The notes beneath the pieces were generated by a model. The model saw nothing but the letters and a program-made list of their open reading frames with translations. It had not been told where the DNA came from and did not search any database. Positions 9,626 through 18,930 of a stretch of 64,000 bases of DNA are shown here, one piece after another. The stretch comes from Bacteroidota bacterium (GTDB lineage Bacteria > Bacteroidota > Bacteroidia > Bacteroidales > DTGW01). A program made the position numbers and the translations under genes. How positions within the stretch are numbered: position 1 is the stretch's first letter; each line of letters opens with the position of its first letter. Where the stretch lies: NCBI GenBank assembly GCA_029572965.1, contig JAKPQD010000227.1, positions 20,389-84,388 on the forward strand, written 5' to 3'.

Positions 9626-10027
9626 TTATTTTTTAACAAAAATATTTTCAACCAATTCAAGTAGTTGGTGAATATCTATAGGCTTTTTAATAAACCCAAC
9701 AGCTCCAAGTTCTTTGGTTTTATTAATAGTTTCAATATCTGTTAAAGCAGAAACTACAATAACAGGGATATCCTGAAAATTTTTATTTTCTTTTATTTCT
9801 TTCAAAAAGTCAAAGCCATTGATACGGGGCATGAGCAAATCTAACAATATGAGCTTGGGTTTGTGTTTGTCCATCAAAGCGTAAGCTTCTTTTACACTTA
9901 GTGCTGTAGCTATCTGATAACCTTTGTTATTCAAAACTGCCTCGATGAGTACAACGTTTGTGCTAGAGTCGTCGATAACAAGTATAGTATCTAATTGTTT
10001 CATTTTAAACAGATTTGGGTCATTCAT
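9626..10027 (-). CDS. Single-domain response regulator, first gene of the che operon
   Basis: This 133-residue receiver domain has no output domain. It has Asp19/Asp20 in LVIDDSS, the phospho-acceptor Asp63 in ILLDLLMP and the Lys of GFIKKPID. It starts at an ATG at 10027; an in-frame ATG at 10003 (MKQLDTILVIDD) is an alternative and gives the more usual receiver N-terminus. It is separated by 47 bases from the CheZ-like gene and is preceded by a well-formed promoter at 10098-10130. It may be a second CheA target (phosphate sink or separate output) alongside CheY. Confidence 0.88.
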   Translation of the reverse strand: MNDPNLFKMKQLDTILVIDDSSTNVVLIEAVLNNKGYQIATALSVKEAYALMDKHKPKLILLDLLMPRINGFDFLKEIKENKNFQDIPVIVVSALTDIETINKTKELGAVGFIKKPIDIHQLLELVENIFVKK

Positions 10028-10097
10028 TAAAAAAGTCAGACTATTATAAAAAAACGTTATAGTAAATTTAATTTTTTTGCCATCCGAAACCGAATGT

Positions 10098-10130
10098 CAA
10101 ATATAATTATAAAAATGTTTAGCTATCAAA
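10098..10130 (-). promoter_or_regulatory. Promoter of the chemosensory operon
   Basis: On the minus strand a TTTG (plus 10127-10130) is followed after 21 bases by TATATTTG (plus 10098-10105). This matches the Bacteroidota -33/-7 consensus TTTG...TAnnTTTG. It predicts a leader of about 65 bases before the first che-operon gene at 10027. Confidence 0.6.
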
Positions 10131-10225
10131 ATTAGTATAAGCTTCATTTTTATAATATAAATAATGATTAATATCATCAAAAAAGATATTTTTATTTATC
10201 TTAGTAATAAATATCAAACTTAAAA

Positions 10226-10894
10226 ATGGCCATCAATAGTACAACAAAGGATATTTTTGATTTGCTTTCTGAGGCTGAGAATAAAAAGCTGCAGTTGTGC
10301 AGTACTACAGTTCATTACAGAAAAGGAGATATTATTTTTATGCAAAAAACGCCGGCATCGCATGTTATGTTCATAAAATCGGGGCTTGTAAAAATATATC
10401 GTGAAGGGCGAATGAATAAAAGCGTAATTCTCAAACTTGCCATGCCAGGTTCTTTTATTGGATTGCTTTCGGTATTTGGCAGTGATGTCCACCAATACTC
10501 AGCCTCGACAATAGAACCCTGCGATATTCAAATTATTGAAGCAGGCTGTTTTTCAGAGATCATAGCATCTAATCCCAATGTTGCAAGAAAAATCATTGAG
10601 TTAATCAGTATAAAAGGGCTCGATTTGTTTGACAGGCTGATGAGCCAAACGCACAAGCAGCTTCCGGGGCGAATTGCCGATGTATTGCTCTATTTTTCGG
10701 ATAAAATATACAAAAGCCATCGATTTTCGTTCCCATTGACCCGGCGCGAACTGGCAGAGCTTGCCGGGACAACTAAGGAAAGTTTTATTCGTACACTAAC
10801 AGAGTTTAAAAATGATAAAATTATTGAACTTGAAGGCTCTGAGGTAGAAATAAAAAGTATGAACCTTGTCCGGACGCTGAGTGAGCTTGGTTAA
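10226..10894 (+). CDS. Crp/Fnr-family transcriptional regulator
   Basis: This 222-residue protein has an N-terminal cyclic-nucleotide-binding-like beta-roll (about residues 20-130, including KGDIIFMQKTPASHVMFIKSGLVKIY and PGSFIGLLSVFG). A helical linker follows, then a winged helix-turn-helix (about 150-215) with FPLTRRELAELAGTTKESFIRTL as the recognition region. No cysteine cluster like that of Fnr is visible, so the effector is unknown. It is transcribed divergently from the che operon across a gap of about 200 bases, and a receiver gene follows immediately. It could regulate the che promoter; that is inference from position. Confidence 0.92.
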   Translation: MAINSTTKDIFDLLSEAENKKLQLCSTTVHYRKGDIIFMQKTPASHVMFIKSGLVKIYREGRMNKSVILKLAMPGSFIGLLSVFGSDVHQYSASTIEPCDIQIIEAGCFSEIIASNPNVARKIIELISIKGLDLFDRLMSQTHKQLPGRIADVLLYFSDKIYKSHRFSFPLTRRELAELAGTTKESFIRTLTEFKNDKIIELEGSEVEIKSMNLVRTLSELG

Positions 10895-10907
10895 AAAAGA
10901 AAACATT

Positions 10908-11276
10908 GTGAAAATATTAATTGTTGATGACATCGTTGTTAACCGCTATATCATAAAAGAGCTGCTTAAAAAAGCCGGATATGCTGTAGTTGAAGCAAAT
11001 AATGGCAAAGAAGCCATAGACCTTATATTGAAAGATGAAATCCGACTGATTTTTATGGATATTGAAATGCCTGTAATGAATGGCATTGAAACTGTACATT
11101 ATATTCGTACAACCATGAACATACCGAAGAATAAGATTAAAATATTTGCCCTTTCAGCCCACAACAAGGCACTTATTCATGAACAGTTTGACATGAGCGA
11201 ATTTAATGGAGTACTGACGAAGCCATTGAACAAAGATAAAATTCTTGAAATAGCAAATAATGCTTTTGATTTTTAA
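10908..11276 (+). CDS. Single-domain response regulator after the Crp-like gene
   Basis: This receiver of about 122 residues has no output domain. I chose the GTG at 10908 because it gives the canonical beginning MKILIVDD. A longer start, GTG at 10881, would overlap the crp-like gene by 14 bases. With the chosen start the phospho-acceptor is Asp51 in LIFMDIEMP, and the conserved Lys lies in GVLTKPLNKD. IEMPVMNGIE and SAHN resemble receivers that accept phosphate from hybrid kinases. It is probably co-transcribed with the Crp-like gene. The cognate kinase is unknown; CheA of the divergent operon is one possibility. Confidence 0.85.
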   Translation: MKILIVDDIVVNRYIIKELLKKAGYAVVEANNGKEAIDLILKDEIRLIFMDIEMPVMNGIETVHYIRTTMNIPKNKIKIFALSAHNKALIHEQFDMSEFNGVLTKPLNKDKILEIANNAFDF

Positions 11277-11396
11277 TTGTTAATTGTTAATTTTTGTCTG
11301 GTAAAGTATAATAGATGCTTAATAACACTGCGTAATATCGTTAATTTGAAACTGTTCGCCCCGCTGGGGCTTAATTTTAACGTTGTTTAATTTTAC

Positions 11397-11455
11397 TACA
11401 AACAGGATGTCGCTATGCGACTAAATAATAGCAGCGTAGCTGCGAACTGTTTGTA
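11397..11455. repeat. Dual-hairpin intergenic element A
   Basis: Outer arms TACAAACAG (11397-11405) and CTGTTTGTA (11447-11455) enclose two small perfect hairpins with 3-base loops, GTCGC-TAT-GCGAC and GCAGC-GTA-GCTGC, joined by an A+T spacer. The flanking 11277-11396 stretch also holds a CGCCCCGCTGGGGC hairpin. No ORF is present. A structurally similar pair of hairpins occurs at 63240-63309. Confidence 0.55.
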
Positions 11456-11558
11456 CCAGACAACAATGTTTTTTTAACAGGGTCATAAGCTTTTTATGCT
11501 TATGGACTGAGGAAGATAAGGCCAATAAAAAAAACCTGCCAGAGATACTTTTTTTGAA

Positions 11559-12332
11559 TCATCTTGTTTTGCCGGGTTTAGTACAAAAAACATTGCCGGC
11601 ATCAGTTAAACTGTTGGGTTTGACCTCTATTTTTTCGATAAAAAGCGTAAGCCCATTTTCCTGAACAAACTGGTAATATAGTTGGTAGCTGTTTGGGGGA
11701 AGTCTCTTAAACAGAAATTTTCCATTTTGATTGCTATAAGTGCAAAAAGTGTCTTTGTTGGAGATGGCATAAATGAATGGCCTGTAGCCTTTTGGAAGAA
11801 TGTAACCCTGAATGCTGCCCCCTGTGTTGTCAATATGGACATACATTAGCGGAGTAAAATCTACACCAGTATCATTTATTATTTTTGCAGAAGAGGCTGC
11901 GTCAAAATCAAGGTGTATTCGAGTACTTGAATTTTCCTTAATCTCTATATGCTTTGTCCCTGCTACTATTTTGGGAGTCAATATATATGTGTTGTTCTTA
12001 TATTTGATGGAATTATTAGTACCAAGAACAATTTCTATTGATTTTATCTTACCCGCAGGGATATATGTGTTGCAAAGCAACGTATCATTACTGTTAGAAA
12101 AGTTCAATACGTTGTAAACGCCCTGCCGGTAGGGTTTGCATTCAATAGTTTCAAGGCTGTCGTATTTTATCCTGATTAGTTGTATATCAATATTGAAAGC
12201 ATCATAATTTGCCGGGGCATCCGAAAAATAAACCTCAATGCCTCCCATCGGGATGCGGGCCCCATTGTCACTACACGACATAAAACCAAACAGCATAATA
12301 AAGACGATGAGGCTTAGGGCTATATTTTTCAT
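11559..12332 (-). CDS. DUF4382-type exported lipoprotein
   Basis: I start this gene at the ATG at 12332, giving 257 residues beginning MKNIALSLIVFIMLFGFMSC, a lipoprotein signal with the cysteine of FMSC as likely lipid-modified residue. The 44 codons upstream in the same frame have no signal character. The mature part begins GGIEVYFSDAPANYDAFNIDIQLIRIKY, which is the start pattern of the DUF4382 domain: a predicted beta-sandwich found in Bacteroidota lipoproteins. The C-terminal ~80 residues (VHIDNTGGSIQGYILPKG...) look like a second, carboxypeptidase-regulatory-like beta-sandwich. It is transcribed after the SGNH esterase gene. The cellular role is unknown. Confidence 0.7.
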   Translation of the reverse strand: MKNIALSLIVFIMLFGFMSCSDNGARIPMGGIEVYFSDAPANYDAFNIDIQLIRIKYDSLETIECKPYRQGVYNVLNFSNSNDTLLCNTYIPAGKIKSIEIVLGTNNSIKYKNNTYILTPKIVAGTKHIEIKENSSTRIHLDFDAASSAKIINDTGVDFTPLMYVHIDNTGGSIQGYILPKGYRPFIYAISNKDTFCTYSNQNGKFLFKRLPPNSYQLYYQFVQENGLTLFIEKIEVKPNSLTDAGNVFCTKPGKTR

Positions 12333-12457
12333 TTTTTTGTTTTTGCTTGTTAGCAAAGTAATAAAACTTTTGGGAGTTTTTTGTTTTGCTGACAACTGAA
12401 AATAAAAATCCGTTTGAAGATTATTTTTCAAGCGGCTTTCATAAATTTTATAAATAG

Positions 12458-13531
12458 CTACCACCCGGTGATATTCTTAATAGCAGCTTCCAGCTCTGTT
12501 GCTATTATCTCGTGTTGGGCGCCATCAGGGTGTGTAGTGCATCCATTGTTCATGCTGTGCGATAACAATACTTTATGTACTTTGTTATCGCCTTTATTAC
12601 AGTAATGGTTCGCAATGGCAGTAAGGCATTTTACATGATAATTGTATAATGCATCGTCACTCATAGGGCTGGTGATGCATAAAAACTGGGTGTTGGGGTA
12701 GTAAATTTTCAATTTGTCAATAAAATTGATGTATGCGTTGACAAATGTGGCAGAATCAATCACACCATCGTTTTGACCAAGACAAATGGTTACTACGTCC
12801 GGGATATACCTGGAGAAGTCCCATTTTTGTGGAGAACTACCTTCGATAAAGGTTAAATCAAATACTGTTGGCATAGTTACCGTCATGCCACAGCAACTTT
12901 TGGTAAGCCCAATTCCAGACCATGATGTAAGATGGTATTGAGCGTTGAGCTTTTTTGCTACAAGGGCTCCGTATGATTTGGTTGCTGAAGTGCAGTAATA
13001 CCATTTGCTATCAACAGATATATTGCATAAATCATTATAAATACCAGCTCCACAAGTGATGGAATTGCCAAAGCATTCTATTTTTCGTGAAGGCAAAGTA
13101 TGGTCGAGCAATTCGTCAACACGGATTTTCTTAAACTGCATCCACCCGATGCTTGCCTCAGAGTCTTTAGTAATGCGGACAATGTGTGTATCAGCTGTTA
13201 AACCTGAAGCTATGCGATAAATAGATTGTCCGGCAGTTGTTTGAAACCTAACAGGAGCATTCTCATCAATTGAAACCTGAAAAAATTGGTTGTTATTATA
13301 TTTATGCTCGTCAACAAGTTCAATATCTACTGTTGTTCCTTTAAACTTAACTTCTATATATGTTCCTGCTGCAGAAAATTTTGGAGCTTTTGCATCTGTA
13401 AAGTCAATTCTGCCTACATATTTTATCATGCTGTTGTCAGCTTCAAACCAATGACCTTTGTTTGTATTTGTGCCTGAAAGGATAACGAAAGGAGTGCAAA
13501 TAGTTGTAAGTAAAGAAAATAACCTTTTCAT
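12458..13531 (-). CDS. Exported SGNH/GDSL esterase with CE2-like N-terminal jelly roll
   Basis: This 357-residue protein has an N-terminal signal sequence (MKRLFSLLTTICTPFVILSG). Residues ~30-140 form a beta-rich domain like the N-terminal jelly roll of carbohydrate esterase family 2. The hydrolase domain follows: block I ECFGNSITCGAGI with catalytic Ser157, block III CLGQNDG, and the Asp/His pair in THPDGAQHE. CE2 enzymes remove acetyl groups from polysaccharides, so periplasmic or surface deacetylation of glycans is the likely role. A TACTTTTG box lies just upstream on the minus strand (plus 13552-13559). The DUF4382 lipoprotein gene follows within about 125 bases. Confidence 0.85.
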   Translation of the reverse strand: MKRLFSLLTTICTPFVILSGTNTNKGHWFEADNSMIKYVGRIDFTDAKAPKFSAAGTYIEVKFKGTTVDIELVDEHKYNNNQFFQVSIDENAPVRFQTTAGQSIYRIASGLTADTHIVRITKDSEASIGWMQFKKIRVDELLDHTLPSRKIECFGNSITCGAGIYNDLCNISVDSKWYYCTSATKSYGALVAKKLNAQYHLTSWSGIGLTKSCCGMTVTMPTVFDLTFIEGSSPQKWDFSRYIPDVVTICLGQNDGVIDSATFVNAYINFIDKLKIYYPNTQFLCITSPMSDDALYNYHVKCLTAIANHYCNKGDNKVHKVLLSHSMNNGCTTHPDGAQHEIIATELEAAIKNITGW

Positions 13532-13551
13532 GTTTTTTAGTTTGTTTTTTT

Positions 13552-13559
13552 CAAAAGTA
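13552..13559 (-). promoter_or_regulatory. -7 box upstream of the SGNH esterase
   Basis: Plus-strand CAAAAGTA reads TACTTTTG on the minus strand, 20 bases before the ATG at 13531. It matches TAnnTTTG exactly. A -33 element at standard spacing is not obvious. Confidence 0.45.
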
Positions 13560-13693
13560 AAGTTTAAAAGCTGCCAATGTTAATTTTGAGATAGTATTAT
13601 TTTGATTGAATGTTCAAAGTTTTGGTACAAATGTTGAAGTTGGTACAAATTCTAATGAAAGTTTGTTGATGTAATAAAGACAAACGAATTCAT

Positions 13694-13701
13694 TATTTTT
13701 G
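13694..13701 (+). promoter_or_regulatory. -7 box upstream of metH
   Basis: TATTTTTG matches TAnnTTTG and ends 18 bases before the ATG at 13720. It overlaps an in-frame TTG that would lengthen the protein by seven residues, which argues for the ATG as start. No cobalamin riboswitch is visible in the short upstream gap. Confidence 0.5.
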
Positions 13702-13719
13702 CAACTTAATGTAAATAAA

Positions 13720-16700
13720 ATGCAGGAAAGTAAAAAATTATACGCTGAGCTCGAACGCCGTATTCTTATTTTAGATGGTGCTATGGGTACCATGATTCAA
13801 CGTTTTAAGCTTGGCGAGGAACAATACAGAGGGGAAAGGTTTAAAGATTTTCAGTATCCGCTTAAGGGCAACAACGATATTCTTTCACTCACCCAGCCAG
13901 ATATAATCCGTCAAATTCATGAGCAATACTTAGAAGCAGGAGCTGATATTATTGAAACCAACACATTCAACGCCAACCGTATTTCGCAGGCCGATTATCA
14001 TCTGGAAGACCTTACTTATGAGATAAACTTTGAATCAGCTAAGATTGCATGTCAGGCTGCAGAAAAGTATTCAAAGCTTACGCCTGATAAATTGAGGTTT
14101 GTAGCTGGTTCAATTGGCCCTACCAATAAGACGGCTTCCATGTCTCCAGATGTAAATGATCCGGGCTACCGCGCTGTGTCATTTGACGATTTGGTTGTTG
14201 TATATACCGAGCAGGTAAAAGGCTTGCTTGATGGCGGGGTTGACATCCTGCTTGTCGAAACTATTTTTGATACGCTAAATGCTAAAGCAGCCTTATTTGC
14301 TATTGATGAACTGTTGAAACAACGCAATATGCGTTTTCCAATAATGGTTTCAGGTACTATTACCGATGCAAGTGGCCGTATGTTGGCAGGTCAAACAGTC
14401 GAAGCTTTCTTAAACTCTGTATCGCATATTGACTTGCTGAGTATTGGGCTCAACTGTGCTTTAGGGGCAGCTGAAATGAGGCCCTACATTGAAGAATTGT
14501 CACAAAAGTCGAATTTTTATATTAGTGCACATCCTAATGCCGGATTACCAAACCAGTTTGGGCTTTACGATGAAACACCAGAACAAATGGCACATCATAT
14601 CCACGATTTTGCCGACCACCATTTTGTAAACATTGTTGGGGGCTGTTGTGGTACAACCCCGGATCATATCCGCCAGTTTGCTAAAAGTGTTGAAGGGGCA
14701 AAGCCAAGGTTAAAACCAGCATTGGAGCCTGTAACTAAGCTTAGTGGCCTTGAAGCGCTAAGTATTACTAAGGAAGCTAATTTTATCAATATTGGAGAAC
14801 GTACCAATGTAGCCGGTTCGAAGAAGTTTGCACGTCTTATTAAAGAAGAAAAATTTGACGAAGCTCTTGCTATTGCCCGCCAACAGGTAGAAAACGGTGC
14901 ACAGGTTATAGATGTCAACATGGACGATGCCATGATTGACGCAGAGAAAGCAATGGTGCGTTTTTTAAACCTTCTTATGGCTGAACCTGATATTGCCAAA
15001 GTACCTGTCATGGTTGACTCATCAAAATGGGAAGTAATAGAAGCTGGTTTGAAATGCCTGCAAGGTAAATGTATTGTCAATTCAATAAGTTTAAAAGAAG
15101 GCGAAGAAAAATTTCTTTATCAGGCCTCACGTATAAAACAATATGGTGCAGCTGTTGTTGTAATGGCTTTTGATGAAAAGGGCCAAGCCGATTCTTTTGC
15201 CCGCAGGACAGAGATTTGCGGTCGTGCCTATAAGTTGTTGACTGAAAAGATCCATTTCCCGGCCCAGGATATAATTTTTGACCCCAATGTGCTTGCTATT
15301 GCTACTGGTATTGAAGAACATAACAACTATGCGGTTGATTTTATTGAAACCGTGAAGTGGATAAAGGCAAACCTTCCAAATGCCAAAATTAGCGGCGGAA
15401 TTAGCAACTTATCATTCTCATTCAGGGGCAATGATGTTGTTCGGGAAGCTATTCATTCGGTATTCCTTTATTATGCAATAAAGGAAGGCTTAGATATGGG
15501 TATTGTCAATGCTGGCAATATGAAGGTGTATGATGATATTCCTGCTGACCTTTTGGAGAGGGTTGAAGATGTAGTACTTAATAAACGCCCCGATGCAACT
15601 GAACGTTTGATTGAGTTTGCTGAAAAAATAAAGAGTACAGGAGATAAAACTGAGACAATAGAAGAATGGCGAAAATATTCGCTTGAAGAACGTCTGAAAC
15701 ATGCTTTGGTCAAAGGTATTGACAATTACCTTGAGACCGATATTTCGGAAGCTATCGAGAAGTATCCCAAAGCGCTTGAAATTATTGAAGGGCCGCTAAT
15801 GGATGGGATGAACGTTGTGGGAGATTTGTTTGGCGAAGGTAAAATGTTCCTGCCCCAGGTTGTAAAAAGCGCACGGGTAATGAAAAAGGCAGTGGCTATA
15901 TTAATGCCTGTTATTGAAGCCCAAAAGGGCAATAATGGCAACATTTCTTCTGCTGGCAAAATATTGCTTGCTACTGTAAAAGGAGATGTACACGATATTG
16001 GTAAAAATATTGTTGGGGTAGTGTTAGCCTGCAACAATTATGAGGTCATAGACCTTGGGGTAATGGTACCCGCAGAAAAAATATTAGAAGTTGCTAAAAA
16101 AGAAAAGGTTGACATCATTGGTTTGAGTGGTCTTATAACGCCATCATTAGAAGAGATGGTACATGTAGCCAGTGAAATGCAACGTCAGGGATTTGATATT
16201 CCTTTGTTAATTGGAGGTGCGACAACTTCTAAAATACATACAGCCGTAAAACTTGAACCGGTTTACGAACACCCTATCATACATGTCAAAGATGCGTCAA
16301 AGAGTGTTCCGGTAGTGAGCAACCTTTTGTCAAAAAGCCTTCATAAGAATTTTATAGAAGAAGTGCGCCGTGAATATGACAATTTGCGAACTTCATATAA
16401 TATAACTTCATCAGCGGGGAATTATGTCAGCCTTGAACAAGCCCGTGCTAATAAGGTCAAAATTGATTGGAATATTGAAAAGCCTTTCAAACCTATGTTT
16501 GTAGGTACAAAAGTTTGGAATAACTACCCAATTGAAGATATTCGGAAATATATCAACTGGATGTTTTTCTTTATTGTATGGCAACTGAAAGGGAAATATC
16601 CTGAAATATTGCAGGATCCGGAGAAAGGCGCTGAAGCACGCAAACTTTTTAATGATGCCAATAAATTGTTGGATGAGTTACAATCTAAGCGTTTGATTAA

Positions 16701-17400
16701 GGCCAATGCTGTTTTTGGTATATATCCTGCCAATGCTGTTGGCGATGACATTGAAGTATATACAGATGAAAGCCGTACAGAAGTTTTCAAAGTATTCAGG
16801 AATCTGCGCAATCAGGCTAAACAAAATGTAAATGAACCTAATGCCTGCCTTTCAGATTTCATTGCTCCTAAAGAATCTGGTATTAAAGATTATATAGGCG
16901 CTTTTGCTGTTACTGCCGGCATTGGTGTTGATAAGTTGATAGCCGAAGCTAAAGAAAACCACGATGATTACAAGGTTATCATGCTTGAGGCCTTGGCAGA
17001 CCGCTTGGCCGAAGCTTTTACAGAACTATTGCATGAGAAGGTCCGCAAAGAAATTTGGGGATACGCTTCATCAGAAGCCTTATCTGTAGATGATATGTTG
17101 CTCGAGAAGTTTAAAGGGATAAGGCCAGCTCATGGTTATCCGGCCTGTCCGGACCATAGTGAAAAACAAACCTTGTTTGAACTGTTGCAGGCAAGTAAGA
17201 ATTCAGGAATTAGCCTGACAGAAAGTAACATGATGCTTCCTGCGGCTTCTGTAAGTGGTTTAATATTTGCCCACCCTCGCTCTCAATACTTTTTTGTGGA
17301 CAAAATTGGTAAAGATCAAGCAGAAGATTATGCCAAACGTAAAGGGGTACCGGTTGGCCAAGTCGAGAAATGGCTTAACGCAAACCTCAATTATAAATAG
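13720..17400 (+). CDS. metH: Cobalamin-dependent methionine synthase
   Basis: This protein of about 1226 residues transfers the methyl group of methyltetrahydrofolate to homocysteine via cobalamin. All four modules of the full-length enzyme are present. The N-terminal homocysteine domain has zinc cysteines in [12 protein letters not shown], and the pterin-binding domain contains [15 protein letters not shown]. The B12 domain has [11 protein letters not shown] with the axial His758 and a [11 protein letters not shown] segment. The C-terminal reactivation domain carries [20 protein letters not shown] and [13 protein letters not shown] start at the ATG at 13720, just after a -7 box. The ends are intact. 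The gene is convergent with pgeF; no other methionine genes are near. Confidence 0.97.
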   Translation: MQESKKLYAELERRILILDGAMGTMIQRFKLGEEQYRGERFKDFQYPLKGNNDILSLTQPDIIRQIHEQYLEAGADIIETNTFNANRISQADYHLEDLTYEINFESAKIACQAAEKYSKLTPDKLRFVAGSIGPTNKTASMSPDVNDPGYRAVSFDDLVVVYTEQVKGLLDGGVDILLVETIFDTLNAKAALFAIDELLKQRNMRFPIMVSGTITDASGRMLAGQTVEAFLNSVSHIDLLSIGLNCALGAAEMRPYIEELSQKSNFYISAHPNAGLPNQFGLYDETPEQMAHHIHDFADHHFVNIVGGCCGTTPDHIRQFAKSVEGAKPRLKPALEPVTKLSGLEALSITKEANFINIGERTNVAGSKKFARLIKEEKFDEALAIARQQVENGAQVIDVNMDDAMIDAEKAMVRFLNLLMAEPDIAKVPVMVDSSKWEVIEAGLKCLQGKCIVNSISLKEGEEKFLYQASRIKQYGAAVVVMAFDEKGQADSFARRTEICGRAYKLLTEKIHFPAQDIIFDPNVLAIATGIEEHNNYAVDFIETVKWIKANLPNAKISGGISNLSFSFRGNDVVREAIHSVFLYYAIKEGLDMGIVNAGNMKVYDDIPADLLERVEDVVLNKRPDATERLIEFAEKIKSTGDKTETIEEWRKYSLEERLKHALVKGIDNYLETDISEAIEKYPKALEIIEGPLMDGMNVVGDLFGEGKMFLPQVVKSARVMKKAVAILMPVIEAQKGNNGNISSAGKILLATVKGDVHDIGKNIVGVVLACNNYEVIDLGVMVPAEKILEVAKKEKVDIIGLSGLITPSLEEMVHVASEMQRQGFDIPLLIGGATTSKIHTAVKLEPVYEHPIIHVKDASKSVPVVSNLLSKSLHKNFIEEVRREYDNLRTSYNITSSAGNYVSLEQARANKVKIDWNIEKPFKPMFVGTKVWNNYPIEDIRKYINWMFFFIVWQLKGKYPEILQDPEKGAEARKLFNDANKLLDELQSKRLIKANAVFGIYPANAVGDDIEVYTDESRTEVFKVFRNLRNQAKQNVNEPNACLSDFIAPKESGIKDYIGAFAVTAGIGVDKLIAEAKENHDDYKVIMLEALADRLAEAFTELLHEKVRKEIWGYASSEALSVDDMLLEKFKGIRPAHGYPACPDHSEKQTLFELLQASKNSGISLTESNMMLPAASVSGLIFAHPRSQYFFVDKIGKDQAEDYAKRKGVPVGQVEKWLNANLNYK

Positions 17401-17434
17401 CAGTAAAAAATAGACTTTAACAACAATACTGCAA

Positions 17435-18235
17435 CTACTGCAACATTATCCCGGCTACAAATCTTCCTGTTACGCCCTTTCCTTTGCGTGAAGAAAAGAA
17501 TTTGTCATCATTACAAATAGTGCATAAGTTTGATACTTCTATATTTTCAGGTTTCACGCCAGATTCGATGAGCAAAATCCGGTTATATTCCCACAAATTA
17601 AGAATTTTGCTTTCATTGTGTTTTTTTACCACTTTGTCGAACTTGTTTTTGTTCACTTTATCCAATACTTCATCTCCAACTTCATAACAACATGGGCCTG
17701 CAGATGGACCAATGGCTGCAATAATATCTTCGGCTTGGGTCCCGTATTGCTGGTTCATTTTGTTAATTGTATTAACAACAATTTCGCCTACAGTACCTTT
17801 CCATCCGGCATGTATAGCAGCTATAGCGGCGTTTTTGCTATCTAAAAGTAATATTGGGACGCAATCGGCCACCTGAACAATTAGCAATACATTCTTTTCA
17901 TTGGTTGTCAGGGCATCTGTATCTGCTATGGCTGATTCCCTGTCTTTTGTCCCCAATCCACAATGTGAAGTATCAACTTTTGCAACATTTACACTGTGAG
18001 TTTGCCTTGGAAATACAAACCAATCAAACGGTATGCCAACTGACTCTGCCAAAGCCATCCGGTTTTTAAGGACAACCTGAGTGTCATCTTCTACACCAAA
18101 GCCAAGATTGAAGCCGTGGAATGGAGGCTGGCTGTAACCGCCTATTCTTGTAGAAACAAAGTGTTTCACTTCATGAAAATAATCAAATATCTCGAACTGA
18201 TAAAGTTGGGTATGTTTGGACGTAACGGCTCGCAT
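17435..18235 (-). CDS. pgeF: YfiH/PgeF-type laccase-domain protein
   Basis: This 266-residue protein of the DUF152/laccase-domain family is zinc-binding; members act as purine nucleoside phosphorylase/deaminase and have been linked to peptidoglycan-precursor quality control. Visible hallmarks are STRIGGYSQPPFHGFNLG, PRQTHSVNV with the metal His, VADCVPILL with the metal Cys, HAGWKGTVG with the second His, and GPCCYEVGDEV. I chose the ATG at 18235; an in-frame TTG at 18253 would add six residues. It is a complete single-domain protein, convergent with metH and divergent from the APS kinase gene. Confidence 0.93.
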   Translation of the reverse strand: MRAVTSKHTQLYQFEIFDYFHEVKHFVSTRIGGYSQPPFHGFNLGFGVEDDTQVVLKNRMALAESVGIPFDWFVFPRQTHSVNVAKVDTSHCGLGTKDRESAIADTDALTTNEKNVLLIVQVADCVPILLLDSKNAAIAAIHAGWKGTVGEIVVNTINKMNQQYGTQAEDIIAAIGPSAGPCCYEVGDEVLDKVNKNKFDKVVKKHNESKILNLWEYNRILLIESGVKPENIEVSNLCTICNDDKFFSSRKGKGVTGRFVAGIMLQ

Positions 18236-18326
18236 GTTAAATTTTTGCTGCAAAGCTTAAAATAATTTTTATTCGCAGGGATTGTTTCAAAAAAATAATT
18301 GAAATTTGAGTTAAATAATTTTTAGA

Positions 18327-18857
18327 ATGGTTATTCATAAACCCCTATCTATTTGGTTTACAGGCCTTCCTGGTTCTGGGAAGTCCACTTTGGCTGATGC
18401 CCTTACGTTAGTACTAAAGGGATACAACTATCCAACCATCTTGCTGGATGCTGATATTGTGCGAAAAGGTTTCAACAGCGATTTGGGGTATTCATTGGAT
18501 GACCGGAAAGAAAACATCAGACGTGTTGCTGAGTTGTCAAAAATTCTGATAGAACAGGAAATTTTTGGCATTCAGGCTTTCATTTGTCCTACCAACGAAT
18601 TGCGTAATATGGCCCGCGAGATTGTAGGTTTTAACAACTTTTTCCTGATATATCTTTCTACACCTCTTGAAATTTGTGAACAGCGAGACCCTAAAGGTAT
18701 GTATGCCAAAGCCCGTGCTGGATATATGAGTCAGTTTACCGGAGTTAGCCAGGAGTTCGAGGTGCCTGATACGGCGCATATTACCCTCGATACCTCCATC
18801 CTTACCATTGAAGAGTGCATCCAGAGTATCATGGAGCGCATAGGCAGGTTTAATTGA
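18327..18857 (+). CDS. cysC: Adenylylsulfate (APS) kinase, stand-alone
   Basis: This 176-residue enzyme should phosphorylate APS to PAPS, the sulfate donor. It has a P-loop (GLPGSGKST), GFNSDLGYSLDDRKENIRR and the C-terminal KGMYAKARAGYMSQFTG of the family. Two changes are notable: the P-loop is GLPGSGKST rather than the usual GLSGAGKST, and the substrate-loop LDGD is LDAD. No ATP sulfurylase (cysD/cysN or sat), PAPS reductase or sulfotransferase gene is adjacent, so its pathway here is unclear: assimilation encoded elsewhere, or sulfation of a surface glycan. It is monocistronic. Confidence 0.88.
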   Translation: MVIHKPLSIWFTGLPGSGKSTLADALTLVLKGYNYPTILLDADIVRKGFNSDLGYSLDDRKENIRRVAELSKILIEQEIFGIQAFICPTNELRNMAREIVGFNNFFLIYLSTPLEICEQRDPKGMYAKARAGYMSQFTGVSQEFEVPDTAHITLDTSILTIEECIQSIMERIGRFN

Positions 18858-18860
18858 TGT

Positions 18861-18904
18861 TGTAACAAAAAAAAACGCTTTGCATTTCGCGAATGCAAAG
18901 CGTT
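18861..18904 (-). terminator. Terminator of the TonB-dependent receptor gene
   Basis: Perfect 13-base arms (18874-18886 and 18892-18904) enclose a 5-base loop. On the minus strand the stem is followed by a run of nine T residues, placing a classical intrinsic terminator 27 bases after the receptor stop. On the plus strand the A run precedes the stem, so it is not a good terminator for the APS kinase gene. Confidence 0.85.
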
Positions 18905-18930
18905 TAGATGAATGAAGACCAGTAGACGTT

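Noticed and set aside
9626..10027. CheB-type methylesterase
   Set aside because: The protein is only a receiver domain of 133 residues and has no esterase domain.
10881..10907. Longer start of the second receiver gene (GTG at 10881)
   Set aside because: It would overlap the crp-like gene and gives an atypical N-terminus; the GTG at 10908 yields the canonical MKILIVDD.
13545..13720. Possible cobalamin riboswitch before metH
   Set aside because: The gap is too short and has no B12-box-like conserved sequence.
14664..15080. Antisense frame inside metH
   Set aside because: The sense frame is a complete, well-conserved enzyme; the antisense protein is serine-rich shadow sequence.
18861..18904. 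Terminator of the APS kinase gene
   Set aside because: On the plus strand the homopolymer run precedes the stem and no T run follows it; the orientation fits the minus-strand receptor gene.
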